From Rubrimonas cliftonensis (lineage in GTDB: Bacteria > Pseudomonadota > Alphaproteobacteria > Rhodobacterales > Rhodobacteraceae): a stretch of DNA of 64,000 nt. Positions within the stretch are counted from its first letter, which is position 1, and each line of letters begins with the position of its first letter. The notes below the pieces were generated by a model. That model saw only the letters and a list, made by a program, of their open reading frames with translations. It was not told the DNA's origin and ran no database searches. Both the position numbers and the translations under genes were made by a program. Below, one piece after another: positions 44,981 to 54,337 of the stretch. The stretch lies in NCBI RefSeq assembly GCF_900107585.1, contig NZ_FNQM01000002.1:62001-126000 (forward strand), written 5' to 3'.

Positions 44981-46617
44981 ACGGCGGCCGCGTCCACGCC
45001 GACGTCGTCCTGACCGGCGGGCGCGTCTGGCGCGGGCTCCGCGAAGACTGCTGCGAGGCCGTGGCGCTCTGGGGCGGGCGGGTGCTCGCGACCGGCTCGG
45101 CCGCCGAGATCGGGCCGCTTGTCGGCCCGGCGACGCGGGTCGTCGACCTCGCCGGGCGCCTTGCCACGCCCGGCCTCAACGACGCCCACATGCACCTGCT
45201 GCCCTACGGCACGGCGATGATCGAGGTGGACCTGCGCCCCGCCGCGGCGCCCACGCTCGACGCTCTGCTCGGCGCGCTGAAGGCCCGCGCGGCGCGCACG
45301 CCGCCGGGCGGCTGGATCGTCGGGCGCGGCTACGACCATTTCAGGCTCGACGTCGGCCGCCATCCGTTCCGCGAGGAGCTCGACGCCGCCTGCCCCGATC
45401 ATCCCGTCTACATCGTGCGGACCTGCGGGCATGTCTCGGTCGCCAACAGCGCCGCGTTGGCGCTGTCGGGGATCGACGAGAGCACGGTCGGGCCGGCGGG
45501 CGGGCTGATCGAGAAGCAGAACGGCCGGCTGACCGGGCTGCTGGCCGAGCAGGCCCGCGAACTGGTGATGGACGCGATGCCGCGCGCGACGGTCGAGACG
45601 CTGACCGACGCCATCGAGCGCGCCGGGCGCGACCTGCTGAGCTACGGGATCACCTCCGTGATGGAGGCGGCCATCGGCATCCGCGACGGCTGGAGCGAAA
45701 TGCTCGCCTACCAGCGCGCGCATCGCGAGGGCCGCCTGCCGGTGCGCGTCTACGGCGTGCTGATGGGAGACCGCAACCGCACCGTGCTGCCGGAGGCTAT
45801 GGCGGCGGGCATGGTGACGGGCGGCGGCGACGACCGCTTCCGCATCGGCCCGGTGAAGATCTTCACCGACGGCAGCTTCGGCGGCCGGACGGCGGCGATG
45901 AGCCGGCCCTACAAGGGCGGTGACGCGCAGGATCTCGGCATCCTGTGCCTGCCCGACGACGAGCTGCGCGAGATGGTGCGCGAGGCCCACGCCGCCGGCT
46001 ACGCCATGGCGATCCACGCCATCGGCGACCGCGCCATCGAGCAGGTGCTGCAGGCGCTGGAGGCTGCGCTCGACGCCATGCCCGACCCCGAGCGCCGCCA
46101 CCGGATCGAGCATTGCGGCTGGCTCACGCCCGACCAGATGGACCGGATGGCGGCGCGCTGCATCCTCCCGGCGCCGCAGCCGGCCTTCAACTACTATTTC
46201 GGCGACCTCTACCTGACGCTGGCCGAGCCCGAGGCCGTCGCCGCCAGCTACCCGATGCGGACATGGATGGAGCGGGGCCTGCACCCCTCCGCCTCCACCG
46301 ATTGCCCGGTCTGCGAGATCGCGCCGATGCCGAACCTCTACGCCATGGTCACGCGCCGCACGTCTCGGGGAACGCTGATCGGCCCCGAGGAGCGGCTGAG
46401 CATCGAGGAGGCGCTGCACGCCTACACCTGGGCGTCGGCCTACGGCTCGAAGGAGGAGGCGATCAAGGGTCGGCTGGTTCCGGGCCAACTCGCCGATGTC
46501 GCCATCTTCTCGCGCGACCTGCTGACGGCCGAGCCCGACGACATCCTCGCCACGGCCTGCGACATGACGATCCTCGGCGGCGAGGTGGTTTTCGAGCGCG
46601 CGGGCGCGGCGGGATGA
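44977..46617 (+). CDS. Amidohydrolase family protein (YtcJ-type)
   Basis: 546 residues of the YtcJ-like metal-dependent amidohydrolases. Metal ligands: GLNDAHMHLLPYG (HxH about residue 70), the Lys-centred VKIFTDGSFGGRTAAM (near residue 300), AIHAIGDRAIEQ, RIEHCGWLTPDQM and STDCPVCEIAPMP. Such enzymes hydrolyse amides, formamides or cyclic ureas. The start is a GTG. It overlaps the importer permease gene by four bases, so the hydrolase is made alongside uptake of its likely substrate. It has no signal peptide, so it acts in the cytoplasm. Confidence 0.87.
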   Translation: MNGGRVHADVVLTGGRVWRGLREDCCEAVALWGGRVLATGSAAEIGPLVGPATRVVDLAGRLATPGLNDAHMHLLPYGTAMIEVDLRPAAAPTLDALLGALKARAARTPPGGWIVGRGYDHFRLDVGRHPFREELDAACPDHPVYIVRTCGHVSVANSAALALSGIDESTVGPAGGLIEKQNGRLTGLLAEQARELVMDAMPRATVETLTDAIERAGRDLLSYGITSVMEAAIGIRDGWSEMLAYQRAHREGRLPVRVYGVLMGDRNRTVLPEAMAAGMVTGGGDDRFRIGPVKIFTDGSFGGRTAAMSRPYKGGDAQDLGILCLPDDELREMVREAHAAGYAMAIHAIGDRAIEQVLQALEAALDAMPDPERRHRIEHCGWLTPDQMDRMAARCILPAPQPAFNYYFGDLYLTLAEPEAVAASYPMRTWMERGLHPSASTDCPVCEIAPMPNLYAMVTRRTSRGTLIGPEERLSIEEALHAYTWASAYGSKEEAIKGRLVPGQLADVAIFSRDLLTAEPDDILATACDMTILGGEVVFERAGAAG

Positions 46618-47555
46618 TCGCCCAGCTCGCCAACCGCATCGCCCTCTCGATCCCGGTGCTGCTCGGCGTGCTGGCGCTGGGCTTCGCGCTGCTGCAGCTC
46701 GTGCCCGGCGACCCGGCCATCGTGCTCGCCGGCCCCACCGCAACGGAGGAGGTCGTGCAGGCGATCCGCGTCGAGATGGGGCTCGACAAGTCGGTGCCGC
46801 ACCAGTTCGTCCTGTATCTGGGGCGGCTGCTGGAGGGCGATCTCGGGCGTTCGCTGATCTCCAACAAGACCGTGGCGAGCGAACTCGGCGCCGCCATCGG
46901 GCCGACGGCGGAACTGATGGTCGCCTGCCTCGCCTGGTCGATCCCGCTCGGCATCCTGCTCGGCACGGTGGCCGCGTCGCTGCGCGGCGGCGTGATCGAC
47001 CGGCTTGTGATGGCGTTCTCGGTCGCCGGCGTCTCGCTGCCGATCTTCTTCATCTGCCTGCTGATGATCCAGTATCTCGGCGTCGAATGGCGTCTGTTCC
47101 CGTTTCTCGGGCGCGGCGGGCCGCTCTGGACGGCGGAGGGCCTCGACCACATCGTGCTGCCGGCGCTGTCGCTGGGGCTGATCTTCGTCGGCCCGGTCGC
47201 GCGGATGACGCGCTCCTCGGTGCTGGAGGTGCTGAAGCTCGACCATGTCCGCACGGCCCGCGCCAAGGGCCTGAGCGAGACGGCCGTGCTGGTGCGCCAC
47301 GGCCTGCGCAACGCGCTGATCCCGGTGGTGACGCTGGTGGGCCTGCAGGCCGGCTATCTGCTCGGCGGCGCGGTGGTGACCGAGTCGGTGTTCTCCTGGC
47401 CCGGCGTCGGGCGGCTGGCGGTGGGCGCGATCCTGTCGAGCGACTTCCCGCTGGCGCAGGGCGCGATCCTGACGCTGGCGATGGCGTTCATCGTCATCAA
47501 CCTGATCGTGGACGCGGCCTACGCAGCGCTCGACCCGCGGGTGCGCGGCGCATGA
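46614..47555 (+). CDS. ABC transporter permease, dipeptide/oligopeptide type (DppB-like)
   Basis: 313 residues with six helices. RIALSIPVLLGVLALGFALL is the first helix, followed by the periplasmic loop typical of DppB and OppB. The EAA loop is TARAKGLSETAVLVRHGLRN near residue 220, contacting the ATPase subunits. It forms the translocation pore with the DppC-like partner. It overlaps the amidohydrolase and the next permease gene by four bases each. The imported ligand is unknown, as members carry peptides, nickel or other small amides. Confidence 0.92.
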   Translation: MIAQLANRIALSIPVLLGVLALGFALLQLVPGDPAIVLAGPTATEEVVQAIRVEMGLDKSVPHQFVLYLGRLLEGDLGRSLISNKTVASELGAAIGPTAELMVACLAWSIPLGILLGTVAASLRGGVIDRLVMAFSVAGVSLPIFFICLLMIQYLGVEWRLFPFLGRGGPLWTAEGLDHIVLPALSLGLIFVGPVARMTRSSVLEVLKLDHVRTARAKGLSETAVLVRHGLRNALIPVVTLVGLQAGYLLGGAVVTESVFSWPGVGRLAVGAILSSDFPLAQGAILTLAMAFIVINLIVDAAYAALDPRVRGA

Positions 47556-48451
47556 GCCTCGCCGAGCCCGCCGCCGGCGCGCTCGCCGAGGACGCCGCGC
47601 CGCCAGCGCGCCGGCGGCTGTGGCTTAGGCTGCTGACCGACCCCGGCGCGGCGCTGGCGCTGCTGATTCTGCTGGTCGTGGTGCTGGGCGCCGTCTTCGC
47701 GCCGCTGCTGGCGCCGCACGACCCCTACGCCGCCTCGCGCGCGGTGATGCAGCCGCCCGTGTGGGCGGACCGGGGCGACTGGACCCACATCCTCGGCGCC
47801 GACGGGCAGGGCCGCGACATCCTTAGCCGGGCGCTTTACGGCGCGCGCCTGACGCTTCTGATCGGCGTGGTCAGCGTGGCGCTGGGCGGCGTCGTCGGCT
47901 CCGCCATCGGGCTGCTATCGGCCTTCTACAGCCGGATCGACCCCTACATCATGCGGGTGGTGGACATGCTGCTGTCCTTTCCCGCCATCCTGCTGGGGCT
48001 GGCGCTGGTGGCCGCGCTCGGCCCCGGCGCGACGCCGGTGATCATCGCCCTCGCCATCGCCACGGTGCCCGATTGCGCGCGCATCGCGCGGTCCATCGGC
48101 GTCGGCGTGATGGCGCAGGAGTTCATGGAGGCGGGCCGCGCCGTGGGCCTGTCGGACTGGGCGCTGTTCCGGCGCTACCTGCTGCGCAACTGCATCAGCT
48201 CCATCATGATCTTCATGTCCCTGCGCTTCGGGCAGGTGATCCTGCTCGGCTCGGCGCTCAGCTTCCTCGGCCTCGGCGCCCGGCCGCCCGCCGCCGAGTT
48301 GGGCATGATGGCGGCTCAGGGCCGCGACTTCCTGCTGTTCGCGCCGCACATCGCCGTGATCCCCAGCGCGATGATCTTCGTCATTGTGCTCGCCGCCAAT
48401 GTCGCCGGAGACGCGCTCCGCGACGCGCTCGACCCCAGACTGAGAGCCTGA
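47552..48451 (+). CDS. ABC transporter permease, dipeptide/oligopeptide type (DppC-like)
   Basis: 299 residues. An N-terminal cytoplasmic arm with the first helix (LALLILLVVVLGAVFAPLLA) precedes the conserved periplasmic segment HILGADGQGRDILSRALYGA. The EAA loop is EAGRAVGLSDWALFRRYLLR near residue 200, and GSALSFLGLGARPPAAELG is the usual C-terminal signature. It pairs with the DppB-like permease. The solute-binding-protein gene begins 36 bases downstream. Confidence 0.92.
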   Translation: MSLAEPAAGALAEDAAPPARRRLWLRLLTDPGAALALLILLVVVLGAVFAPLLAPHDPYAASRAVMQPPVWADRGDWTHILGADGQGRDILSRALYGARLTLLIGVVSVALGGVVGSAIGLLSAFYSRIDPYIMRVVDMLLSFPAILLGLALVAALGPGATPVIIALAIATVPDCARIARSIGVGVMAQEFMEAGRAVGLSDWALFRRYLLRNCISSIMIFMSLRFGQVILLGSALSFLGLGARPPAAELGMMAAQGRDFLLFAPHIAVIPSAMIFVIVLAANVAGDALRDALDPRLRA

Positions 48452-48487
48452 CCCCGCCAGAGACCGCCCTTCCAGAAGGAGAGTTCC

Positions 48488-50059
48488 ATGCGCAGACGTC
48501 TCACCCTGTCAATCGCCGCCATGGCCGTCGCCGCGCCGCTCGCCGCGCAGGAGATCACCATCGTCCGCGAGGTCGACAGCAACAACTACGACCCCCACCG
48601 CACCACCGCCCGCGGCGCCGCCGAGGTGCTGTTCATGCTGGGCGACACGCTGGTCGCGCTCGACACCGACATGCAGACGATCACCCCCGGCCTCGCCGAG
48701 AGCTGGGAGGTCTCCGAGGACGGCAAGGTCTACACCTTCAGGCTGAAGGAGGGCGTCAAGTTCTGCGACGGTCGCGACATGACCGCCGACGACGTGGTGT
48801 ATTCGATCCAGCGCTGGATCGACCCCGAGACCAAGTCGCCGGTGGCGTGGCGCGCTGGCGACGTCGCCGAGGTGAAGGCGCTCGACCCGCTCACCGTCGA
48901 ATACCGGCTGGAGGCGCCCGTCTCCGAACTGCTCTACCAGCTCACCCAGGCCTTCGCGATCATCATCGACAGGAACCAGGTCGAGGCGCTGGGCGCCGAT
49001 TTCGGCGTGACCGGCATGAACGGCACCGGGCCGTTCTGCTGGGGCGAATGGACGCCGCGCGACAAGATGGTGATCACCCGCCACGAAGGCTATTCGTGGG
49101 GGCCGCCAGTCTACGAGAACCAGGGACCGGCGCACATGGCGCAGATCACCTGGCAGATCGTGCCTGAGGAGAACACGCGCACCGTCTCCGTCATCACCGG
49201 ACAGTCCGAGGTGACGCAGTACGTCCCGCACATCGCGGTGTCGCGCCTGCGCCAGACGCCGGGCGTGCTGATCCAAAAGTCCGATCTGGCGTTCTGGACC
49301 TATTTCATCGGCTTCAAGACCGACAAGACCGTGGTTTCCGACCCCGTCGTGCGGCAGGCGATGAACCTCGCCGTCGATCAGGCGGCGATGGCCGAGGATC
49401 TCTATTTCGGCGAGGTCGAGCCCGCCTACAGCTATGTCAGCCAGGAGGCGCTCGACTGGAACGCCGATCTCGACGACCGGCTGCTGAAGTTCGACCCCGA
49501 CCGCGCCAACGCGATGCTCGACGAGGCCGGCTGGACCCGCGGCGCCGACGGCGTGCGCGAGAAGGACGGCGTGCGGCTGGAGCCGCTGATCTACGTCTTC
49601 GCCGGCTCCGGCTGGTCCAAGATCTCCGAGGCGGTGCAGGCCTATCTGCGCGAGATCGGCGTGAACCTCGTCGTGCAGCCCTTCGACGCCACGGTGGCCT
49701 GGGGAAAGCTGGCGACGCAGGAGTTCGACATGTTCGGCATGTCCTACCCTTACGTCTCGTCGGGCGACGCGCTGAACCTCTATTTCCGCTCCGAGAACAT
49801 GCCGACGCCGAACCGCATGAACTGGAACGACCCCGAGACCGACCGCCTGCTCGACGCCGGCAAGACCGCGCTCGACCCGGTGGTGCGCGCGGCGAGCTAT
49901 GGCGAGGTGCTCGGCAAGGTGCATGACGCGGCGGTGTGGATCCCGCTCTACCACGAGCCGATGATCATCGCGCAGTCCGACCGGCTGGAGCCGGTGGAGC
50001 CGCACAACATCTACGGCTGCGGCCTCTACAAGGGCCTCGACCTCAAGTTCAGGGAGTGA
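48488..50059 (+). CDS. ABC transporter substrate-binding protein (SBP family 5)
   Basis: 523 residues with a Sec signal peptide ending at APLAAQE. Family 5 signatures include VLFMLGDTLVALDTDMQTIT, LAESWEVSEDGKVYTFRLKE (near residue 80) and GRDMTADDVVYSIQRWID. It captures the solute in the periplasm and delivers it to the permeases. AGGAG precedes the ATG. Its ligand is not deducible; the flanking amidohydrolases suggest a small amide or N-heterocycle rather than a general peptide. Confidence 0.92.
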   Translation: MRRRLTLSIAAMAVAAPLAAQEITIVREVDSNNYDPHRTTARGAAEVLFMLGDTLVALDTDMQTITPGLAESWEVSEDGKVYTFRLKEGVKFCDGRDMTADDVVYSIQRWIDPETKSPVAWRAGDVAEVKALDPLTVEYRLEAPVSELLYQLTQAFAIIIDRNQVEALGADFGVTGMNGTGPFCWGEWTPRDKMVITRHEGYSWGPPVYENQGPAHMAQITWQIVPEENTRTVSVITGQSEVTQYVPHIAVSRLRQTPGVLIQKSDLAFWTYFIGFKTDKTVVSDPVVRQAMNLAVDQAAMAEDLYFGEVEPAYSYVSQEALDWNADLDDRLLKFDPDRANAMLDEAGWTRGADGVREKDGVRLEPLIYVFAGSGWSKISEAVQAYLREIGVNLVVQPFDATVAWGKLATQEFDMFGMSYPYVSSGDALNLYFRSENMPTPNRMNWNDPETDRLLDAGKTALDPVVRAASYGEVLGKVHDAAVWIPLYHEPMIIAQSDRLEPVEPHNIYGCGLYKGLDLKFRE

Positions 50060-50124
50060 GCCGCGGCGGCGGGCGCCCGAGCGGCGCCCGCCCTTGAATG
50101 GGCAGGAGCGGCGAGGGAAAGCGC

Positions 50125-51549
50125 ATGACGACGACGGTGATCCGAAATGCCGACTGGATCGTGGCCCATGACGGGGCGCGGCACGTCTACGCCAGCGGGG
50201 ACGTCGCCTTCGGCGGCGGCGCGCTGACCCATGTCGGCGGCGCCTATGCGGGCGCGGCGGATGTGGAGATCGACGGCCGCGGCCGCATGGTCATGCCGGG
50301 CCTCGTGAACGTCCACTCGCACCCGTCCTCGGAGGCGATGAACAAGGGCTTTCTCGACGAACTTGGCAGCAAGGGCCTTTACATGTCCTCGCTTTACGAG
50401 TTCATGCCGCTGTTCCGCTGCGACGACGAGGGGCGCGAGGCCTGCGTGCAGGTGGCGCTCAGCGAACTGCTGATGTCGGGCGTCACGACGGTGGTGGACC
50501 TGTCGGTGGCGTGGGACGGCTGGCTCGACACGCTCGCCGTCTCGGGCCTGCGCGCGGTGGCCGCGCCGATGCACCGCTCGGCGCGCTGGTTCACCAAGAA
50601 CGGCCATGTGGTCGAGTACGAGTGGGACGAGGCCGCCGGCCGCAGGGCGATGGACGAGGCCCTGCGGGTCATCGACGCGGCGAACGCGCATCCCTCGGGG
50701 CGGCTCTCGGGCATGTGCGCGCCGAGCCAGATCGACACCTGCTCCGAAGAGCTGATCCGCGACAACTTCGACGCGGCGCAGGAGCGGGGCGTGCCCTTCC
50801 AGATCCACGCCGCGCAGTCTGTGGTGGAGTTCCACGAGATCACGCGCCGCCATGGCCGCACGCCGCTGCAATGGCTCGACGACCTCGGCGTGCTGAAGCC
50901 CGGCGCGATCATCGGCCACGGCATCTTCCTCAACGACCATGTCGGCGCGCACTGGCCCGAGGCGCGCGACTTCGACCTGCTGCGCGAGAGCGGCGCGGCG
51001 GTGGCGCACTGCCCGACCGTGTTCCAGCGCCGCGGCATCACCCTGCGCACGCTGGGGCGCTACCTGCGCGGCGGCGTTCCGGTGGGGATCGGCACCGACA
51101 CCTATCCCCACAACATGCTCGAGGAGATGCGCAACGCGCTGACCAACAGCCGCGTCGTCAGCCGCAACGTCTACGACGTCGCCACCTCGCAGGTCTTCGA
51201 CGCCGTCACCACCGGCGGCGCGGCGATCCTCGGGCGGTCCGACATCGGGCGGCTGAGCCCCGGCGCGAAGGCCGATCTCGTGCTGGTCGACGTGGCGCAC
51301 CCGGCGATGCGGCCCCTGCGCGAGCCGCTGCGCTCGCTGATCTACGTCGCCGCCGAGCGCGCGGTGCGCGACGTGTTCGTGGACGGCCGGCAGGTGGTGG
51401 CGGACGGGCGCGCGCTGGCCTTCGACCTTCCCGCCGCGCTCGACCGGCTGGAGGCGGCGCAGCGCCGGGCGGAGGCCGCGTTCCGCCAGCTCGACTACGC
51501 CGGGCGCAGCCACGAGGACGCCTCGCCCTTCGTCTACGGCCGCGCATGA
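50125..51549 (+). CDS. Amidohydrolase/aminohydrolase (SsnA/TRZ-ATZ type)
   Basis: 474 residues from an ATG with GAGGGAA upstream; an earlier in-frame start is possible. Metal ligands: LVNVHSHPSSEAMNKG (HxH about residue 61), PFQIHAAQSV, IIGHGIFLNDHVG and the Asp in GIGTDTYPHN. This is the ATZ/TRZ and cytosine-deaminase-like class that removes amino, chloro or other groups from N-heterocycles. It lies between the binding-protein and ATPase genes, which supports a role in the same uptake-degradation pathway. Four-base overlap with the next gene. Confidence 0.87.
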   Translation: MTTTVIRNADWIVAHDGARHVYASGDVAFGGGALTHVGGAYAGAADVEIDGRGRMVMPGLVNVHSHPSSEAMNKGFLDELGSKGLYMSSLYEFMPLFRCDDEGREACVQVALSELLMSGVTTVVDLSVAWDGWLDTLAVSGLRAVAAPMHRSARWFTKNGHVVEYEWDEAAGRRAMDEALRVIDAANAHPSGRLSGMCAPSQIDTCSEELIRDNFDAAQERGVPFQIHAAQSVVEFHEITRRHGRTPLQWLDDLGVLKPGAIIGHGIFLNDHVGAHWPEARDFDLLRESGAAVAHCPTVFQRRGITLRTLGRYLRGGVPVGIGTDTYPHNMLEEMRNALTNSRVVSRNVYDVATSQVFDAVTTGGAAILGRSDIGRLSPGAKADLVLVDVAHPAMRPLREPLRSLIYVAAERAVRDVFVDGRQVVADGRALAFDLPAALDRLEAAQRRAEAAFRQLDYAGRSHEDASPFVYGRA

Positions 51550-52532
51550 CCGAGGCGCCGCTGCTCAGCGTCGAGGATCTCCGCGTCCATTTCCGCGTCG
51601 AGGGCCGCGTCTACCGCGCGGTGGACGGGGTGAGCTTCGCCGTGGAGCGGGGCCGGACGCTGGGCGTCGTCGGCGAGAGCGGCTGCGGCAAGAGCGTGAC
51701 GTCGCTGGCCGTCATGCGCCTCGTGCAGACGCCGCCGGGCGTCTATGCCGGCGGGCGGGTGATGTTTGACGGCGTGGACCTGCTGACGCTGTCGGCGCGG
51801 CGGATGCGCGCCCTGCGCGGCGGGCGCATGGCGATGATCTTCCAGGAGCCGATGACCTCGCTGAACCCGGTCTACACCGTCGGCGACCAGATCGCGGAGA
51901 GCCTCGCGGCCCATGCCGGCCTCAAGGGCGCGGCGGCGCGGGCGCGGGTGACGGAACTGCTGGAGCTGGTGCGGCTGCCCTCGGCGGCGAAGCGCGCGAG
52001 CGACTATCCGCACCAGCTTTCCGGGGGCCAGCGCCAGCGGGTGATGATCGCGCTGGCGCTCGCCAACGACCCCGACCTGCTGATCGCCGACGAGCCGACG
52101 ACGGCGCTCGACGTGACGATCCAGGCGCAGGTGCTCGACCTGATCGGCGACCTGCGCGCGCGCACCGGGGCGGGGGTGCTGCTGATAACGCATGACCTTG
52201 GCGTGGTGGCGGAGACCTGCGACGCGGTGGCGGTGATGTATGCCGGCCGCGTGGTCGAGACGGCGCCGGTCGCGGCGCTGTTCGCCGACCCGCAGCACCC
52301 CTACACGGTTGGGCTGATGGCCGCGGTGCCGCGGGTGGACGCCGCGCGCGGGCGACTGGAGACCATCGAGGGCTCGGTGCCGCCGCCGTGGTCGACGGCG
52401 CCGGGCTGCCGCTTCGCCTCGCGCTGCCCGTTGGCGGACGCGCGCTGCCGCGCCGAGGCGCCGCCGCTCGCCGCCGTCAGCCCCGGCCATGCGGTGGCGT
52501 GCTGGCGCGCGCCCATCGAGGCGGCGGCGTGA
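51546..52532 (+). CDS. ABC transporter ATP-binding protein (DppD-like)
   Basis: 328 residues. Walker A GESGCGKS (about residues 44-51), signature [15 protein letters not shown], Walker [14 protein letters not shown] and switch His in [12 protein letters not shown] are all intact. The C-terminal oligopeptide/dipeptide extension has cysteines ([14 protein letters not shown]), which bind an iron-sulfur cluster in related proteins. It energises import with the DppF-like subunit, whose GTG overlaps it by four bases. Confidence 0.94.
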   Translation: MTEAPLLSVEDLRVHFRVEGRVYRAVDGVSFAVERGRTLGVVGESGCGKSVTSLAVMRLVQTPPGVYAGGRVMFDGVDLLTLSARRMRALRGGRMAMIFQEPMTSLNPVYTVGDQIAESLAAHAGLKGAAARARVTELLELVRLPSAAKRASDYPHQLSGGQRQRVMIALALANDPDLLIADEPTTALDVTIQAQVLDLIGDLRARTGAGVLLITHDLGVVAETCDAVAVMYAGRVVETAPVAALFADPQHPYTVGLMAAVPRVDAARGRLETIEGSVPPPWSTAPGCRFASRCPLADARCRAEAPPLAAVSPGHAVACWRAPIEAAA

Positions 52533-53644
52533 GCCCGCCGGAAGCCGGGGCCGCGCCGCCGGCGCTGGAGGCGCGCGGCCTCGTCAAGACCTTCGACGTG
52601 CGCCGCGGGCTGCTGCGTCGCAGGGTCGGCGCGGTGCAGGCGGTGGCCGATGTCAGCTTCTCGGTCGGCGCCGGCGAGACGCTGGCGCTGGTGGGCGAGT
52701 CCGGCTGCGGCAAGTCCACGCTCGGGCGCGCCGCGCTGCGGCTGATCGAGCCGACCGCCGGCGAGGTGCTGCTCGACGGGCGGAGCCTGACCGCGCTGCC
52801 GCCCGGCGCCCTGCGCGCGGCCCGGCGCGACATGCAGATCATCTTCCAGGATCCGTTCGGCGCGCTCAACCCGCGCATGACCGTGGCGGAGACGCTGGCC
52901 GAGCCGATGCTGCTGCACGGCCTGGCGGACGCGGGCGACGTCGGCGACCGGGTGCGCGCGCTGCTGGCGGCCTGCGGGATGCAGCCGTTCCACGCCGGGC
53001 GCTATCCGCACGAGTTCTCCGGCGGCCAGCGCCAGCGCATCGGCGTGGCCCGCGCGCTGGCGACGCGGCCGCGGCTGGTGGTGTGCGACGAGCCGGTGTC
53101 CGCGCTCGACGTCTCGGTGCAGGCGCAGATCGTCAATCTCCTGCAGGACCTGCAGGCGGAGATCGGCGCGGCCTATCTGTTCATCAGCCACGACCTCGCC
53201 GTGGTGCGCCACATCGCGGCGCGGGTGGCGGTGATGTATCTCGGCCGCATCGTGGAGACGGCGCCGACGGCGGAGATATTCGCGCGCCCGCGCCACCCCT
53301 ACACGCGGCTGCTGCTGGAGGCCGCGCCGCGGCTGCGGCCGGGCGCGCGCAGCCGAACGGTGGTCGAGGGCGATCCGCCGAGCGCGATGGCGCCGCCGCC
53401 CGGCTGCGCCTTCCACCCCCGCTGCCCGATGGCCGAGGCGCGCTGCCGCATCGAGCGTCCGCAACTCGGGCGCGTCGGCGGCGCCGACGTGGCCTGCCAT
53501 TTCGCGGAAGCTGCGCCGACGCCGCAGGACGAGGCGCCGCAGGCGGAGGAGGGGATGCTGGCGCGCCGCATCGCCGCGCTGCAGGCTGCGCGCGCCGCCG
53601 TCGGTCAGGATCGCCGGCCGGCCGCAGCCCCGCCGCCAGCCTGA
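52529..53644 (+). CDS. ABC transporter ATP-binding protein (DppF-like)
   Basis: 371 residues from a GTG. Walker A GESGCGKS, signature [15 protein letters not shown], Walker [14 protein letters not shown] and switch His in [13 protein letters not shown] are complete. The cysteine-containing C-terminal region ([14 protein letters not shown]) is followed by a long Ala/Pro/Gln tail, longer than usual, whose last 13 codons overlap the YwqK-like gene in antisense. It completes the seven-gene importer/hydrolase operon. Confidence 0.94.
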   Translation: MSPPEAGAAPPALEARGLVKTFDVRRGLLRRRVGAVQAVADVSFSVGAGETLALVGESGCGKSTLGRAALRLIEPTAGEVLLDGRSLTALPPGALRAARRDMQIIFQDPFGALNPRMTVAETLAEPMLLHGLADAGDVGDRVRALLAACGMQPFHAGRYPHEFSGGQRQRIGVARALATRPRLVVCDEPVSALDVSVQAQIVNLLQDLQAEIGAAYLFISHDLAVVRHIAARVAVMYLGRIVETAPTAEIFARPRHPYTRLLLEAAPRLRPGARSRTVVEGDPPSAMAPPPGCAFHPRCPMAEARCRIERPQLGRVGGADVACHFAEAAPTPQDEAPQAEEGMLARRIAALQAARAAVGQDRRPAAAPPPA

Positions 53645-54318
53645 CCGGGCGCCAGCGAGGCGTAGAACGCCGCGACGGGATCGGGGTCGCCGCCGCCGCC
53701 CCCCGCCGCTGGAGCCGGGTGGTCGATCGACGACGCCTCGCGCCCGTCCGCATAGGTCGTTTCGCGCCCGGTCTTGACGCCTTCGCGGTAGAAGGCGCGG
53801 TGGGCGAGGGCGCCGTCCGGTCCGTACTCCTCGCACCAGCCGTCCTGCACGTCCTCGACGAAGTGCGCGCGCATCGTGAGCCCGCCGCCAGACCCGTAGG
53901 CCTCCGTTACGCCATGGCGCAGCCCGGCGCGGAACGTCACCAGCGCGCTCAGCGCCCCGGCGGCGTCGTAGAAGCGCGCCGGCCCTTCGGGCGCGCCATC
54001 CTTCAGCGTCATCTCCGCGGCGAGGCGGCCGTGGCGATACTGGCGGAGCGGCCCGCTCGGCGCGCCGTCGCGCCAGGTGGTCTCCGCCAGCCTGCGGCCC
54101 TGCGCGTCGAAATCCACGGCGACGCCGTCCAGCGCGCCCGCGCGGTAGAACGCCTGCCGCACGGGGCGGCCCGCATCGTCATAGAGGCGGAACGGACCGT
54201 CCAGAACGCCGTCGCGGAAACACGCCTCCTCCACCACCGCGCCGGCGTCGTTGCGCCGTTCGACCGCGCCGTTGAGCTGCGGCGGGGCGTCGTCTCCAGT
54301 GGCTGCGTCCTCGTCCAT
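53605..54318 (-). CDS. YwqK/MORN-variant repeat protein downstream of vgrG
   Basis: 237 residues composed of about six imperfect repeats of roughly 23 residues, such as [40 protein letters not shown] and [20 protein letters not shown]. These match MORN-variant repeats of proteins annotated as 'YwqK family antitoxin'. The C-terminus is Gly/Pro-rich and ends in [10 protein letters not shown]. Being the last gene after vgrG, an immunity or adaptor role is an attractive guess, but no toxin is adjacent. It overlaps dppF by 40 bases in antisense. Confidence 0.72.
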   Translation of the reverse strand: MDEDAATGDDAPPQLNGAVERRNDAGAVVEEACFRDGVLDGPFRLYDDAGRPVRQAFYRAGALDGVAVDFDAQGRRLAETTWRDGAPSGPLRQYRHGRLAAEMTLKDGAPEGPARFYDAAGALSALVTFRAGLRHGVTEAYGSGGGLTMRAHFVEDVQDGWCEEYGPDGALAHRAFYREGVKTGRETTYADGREASSIDHPAPAAGGGGGDPDPVAAFYASLAPGQAGGGAAAGRRS

Positions 54319-54337
54319 GCTCCGTCCCGCCCCGCGG

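Noticed and set aside
42547-46743. A 1398-residue reading frame on the minus strand
   Set aside because: It lies antisense to uvrB and the amidohydrolase gene and has the His/Arg/Asp-rich composition of a GC-driven shadow frame.
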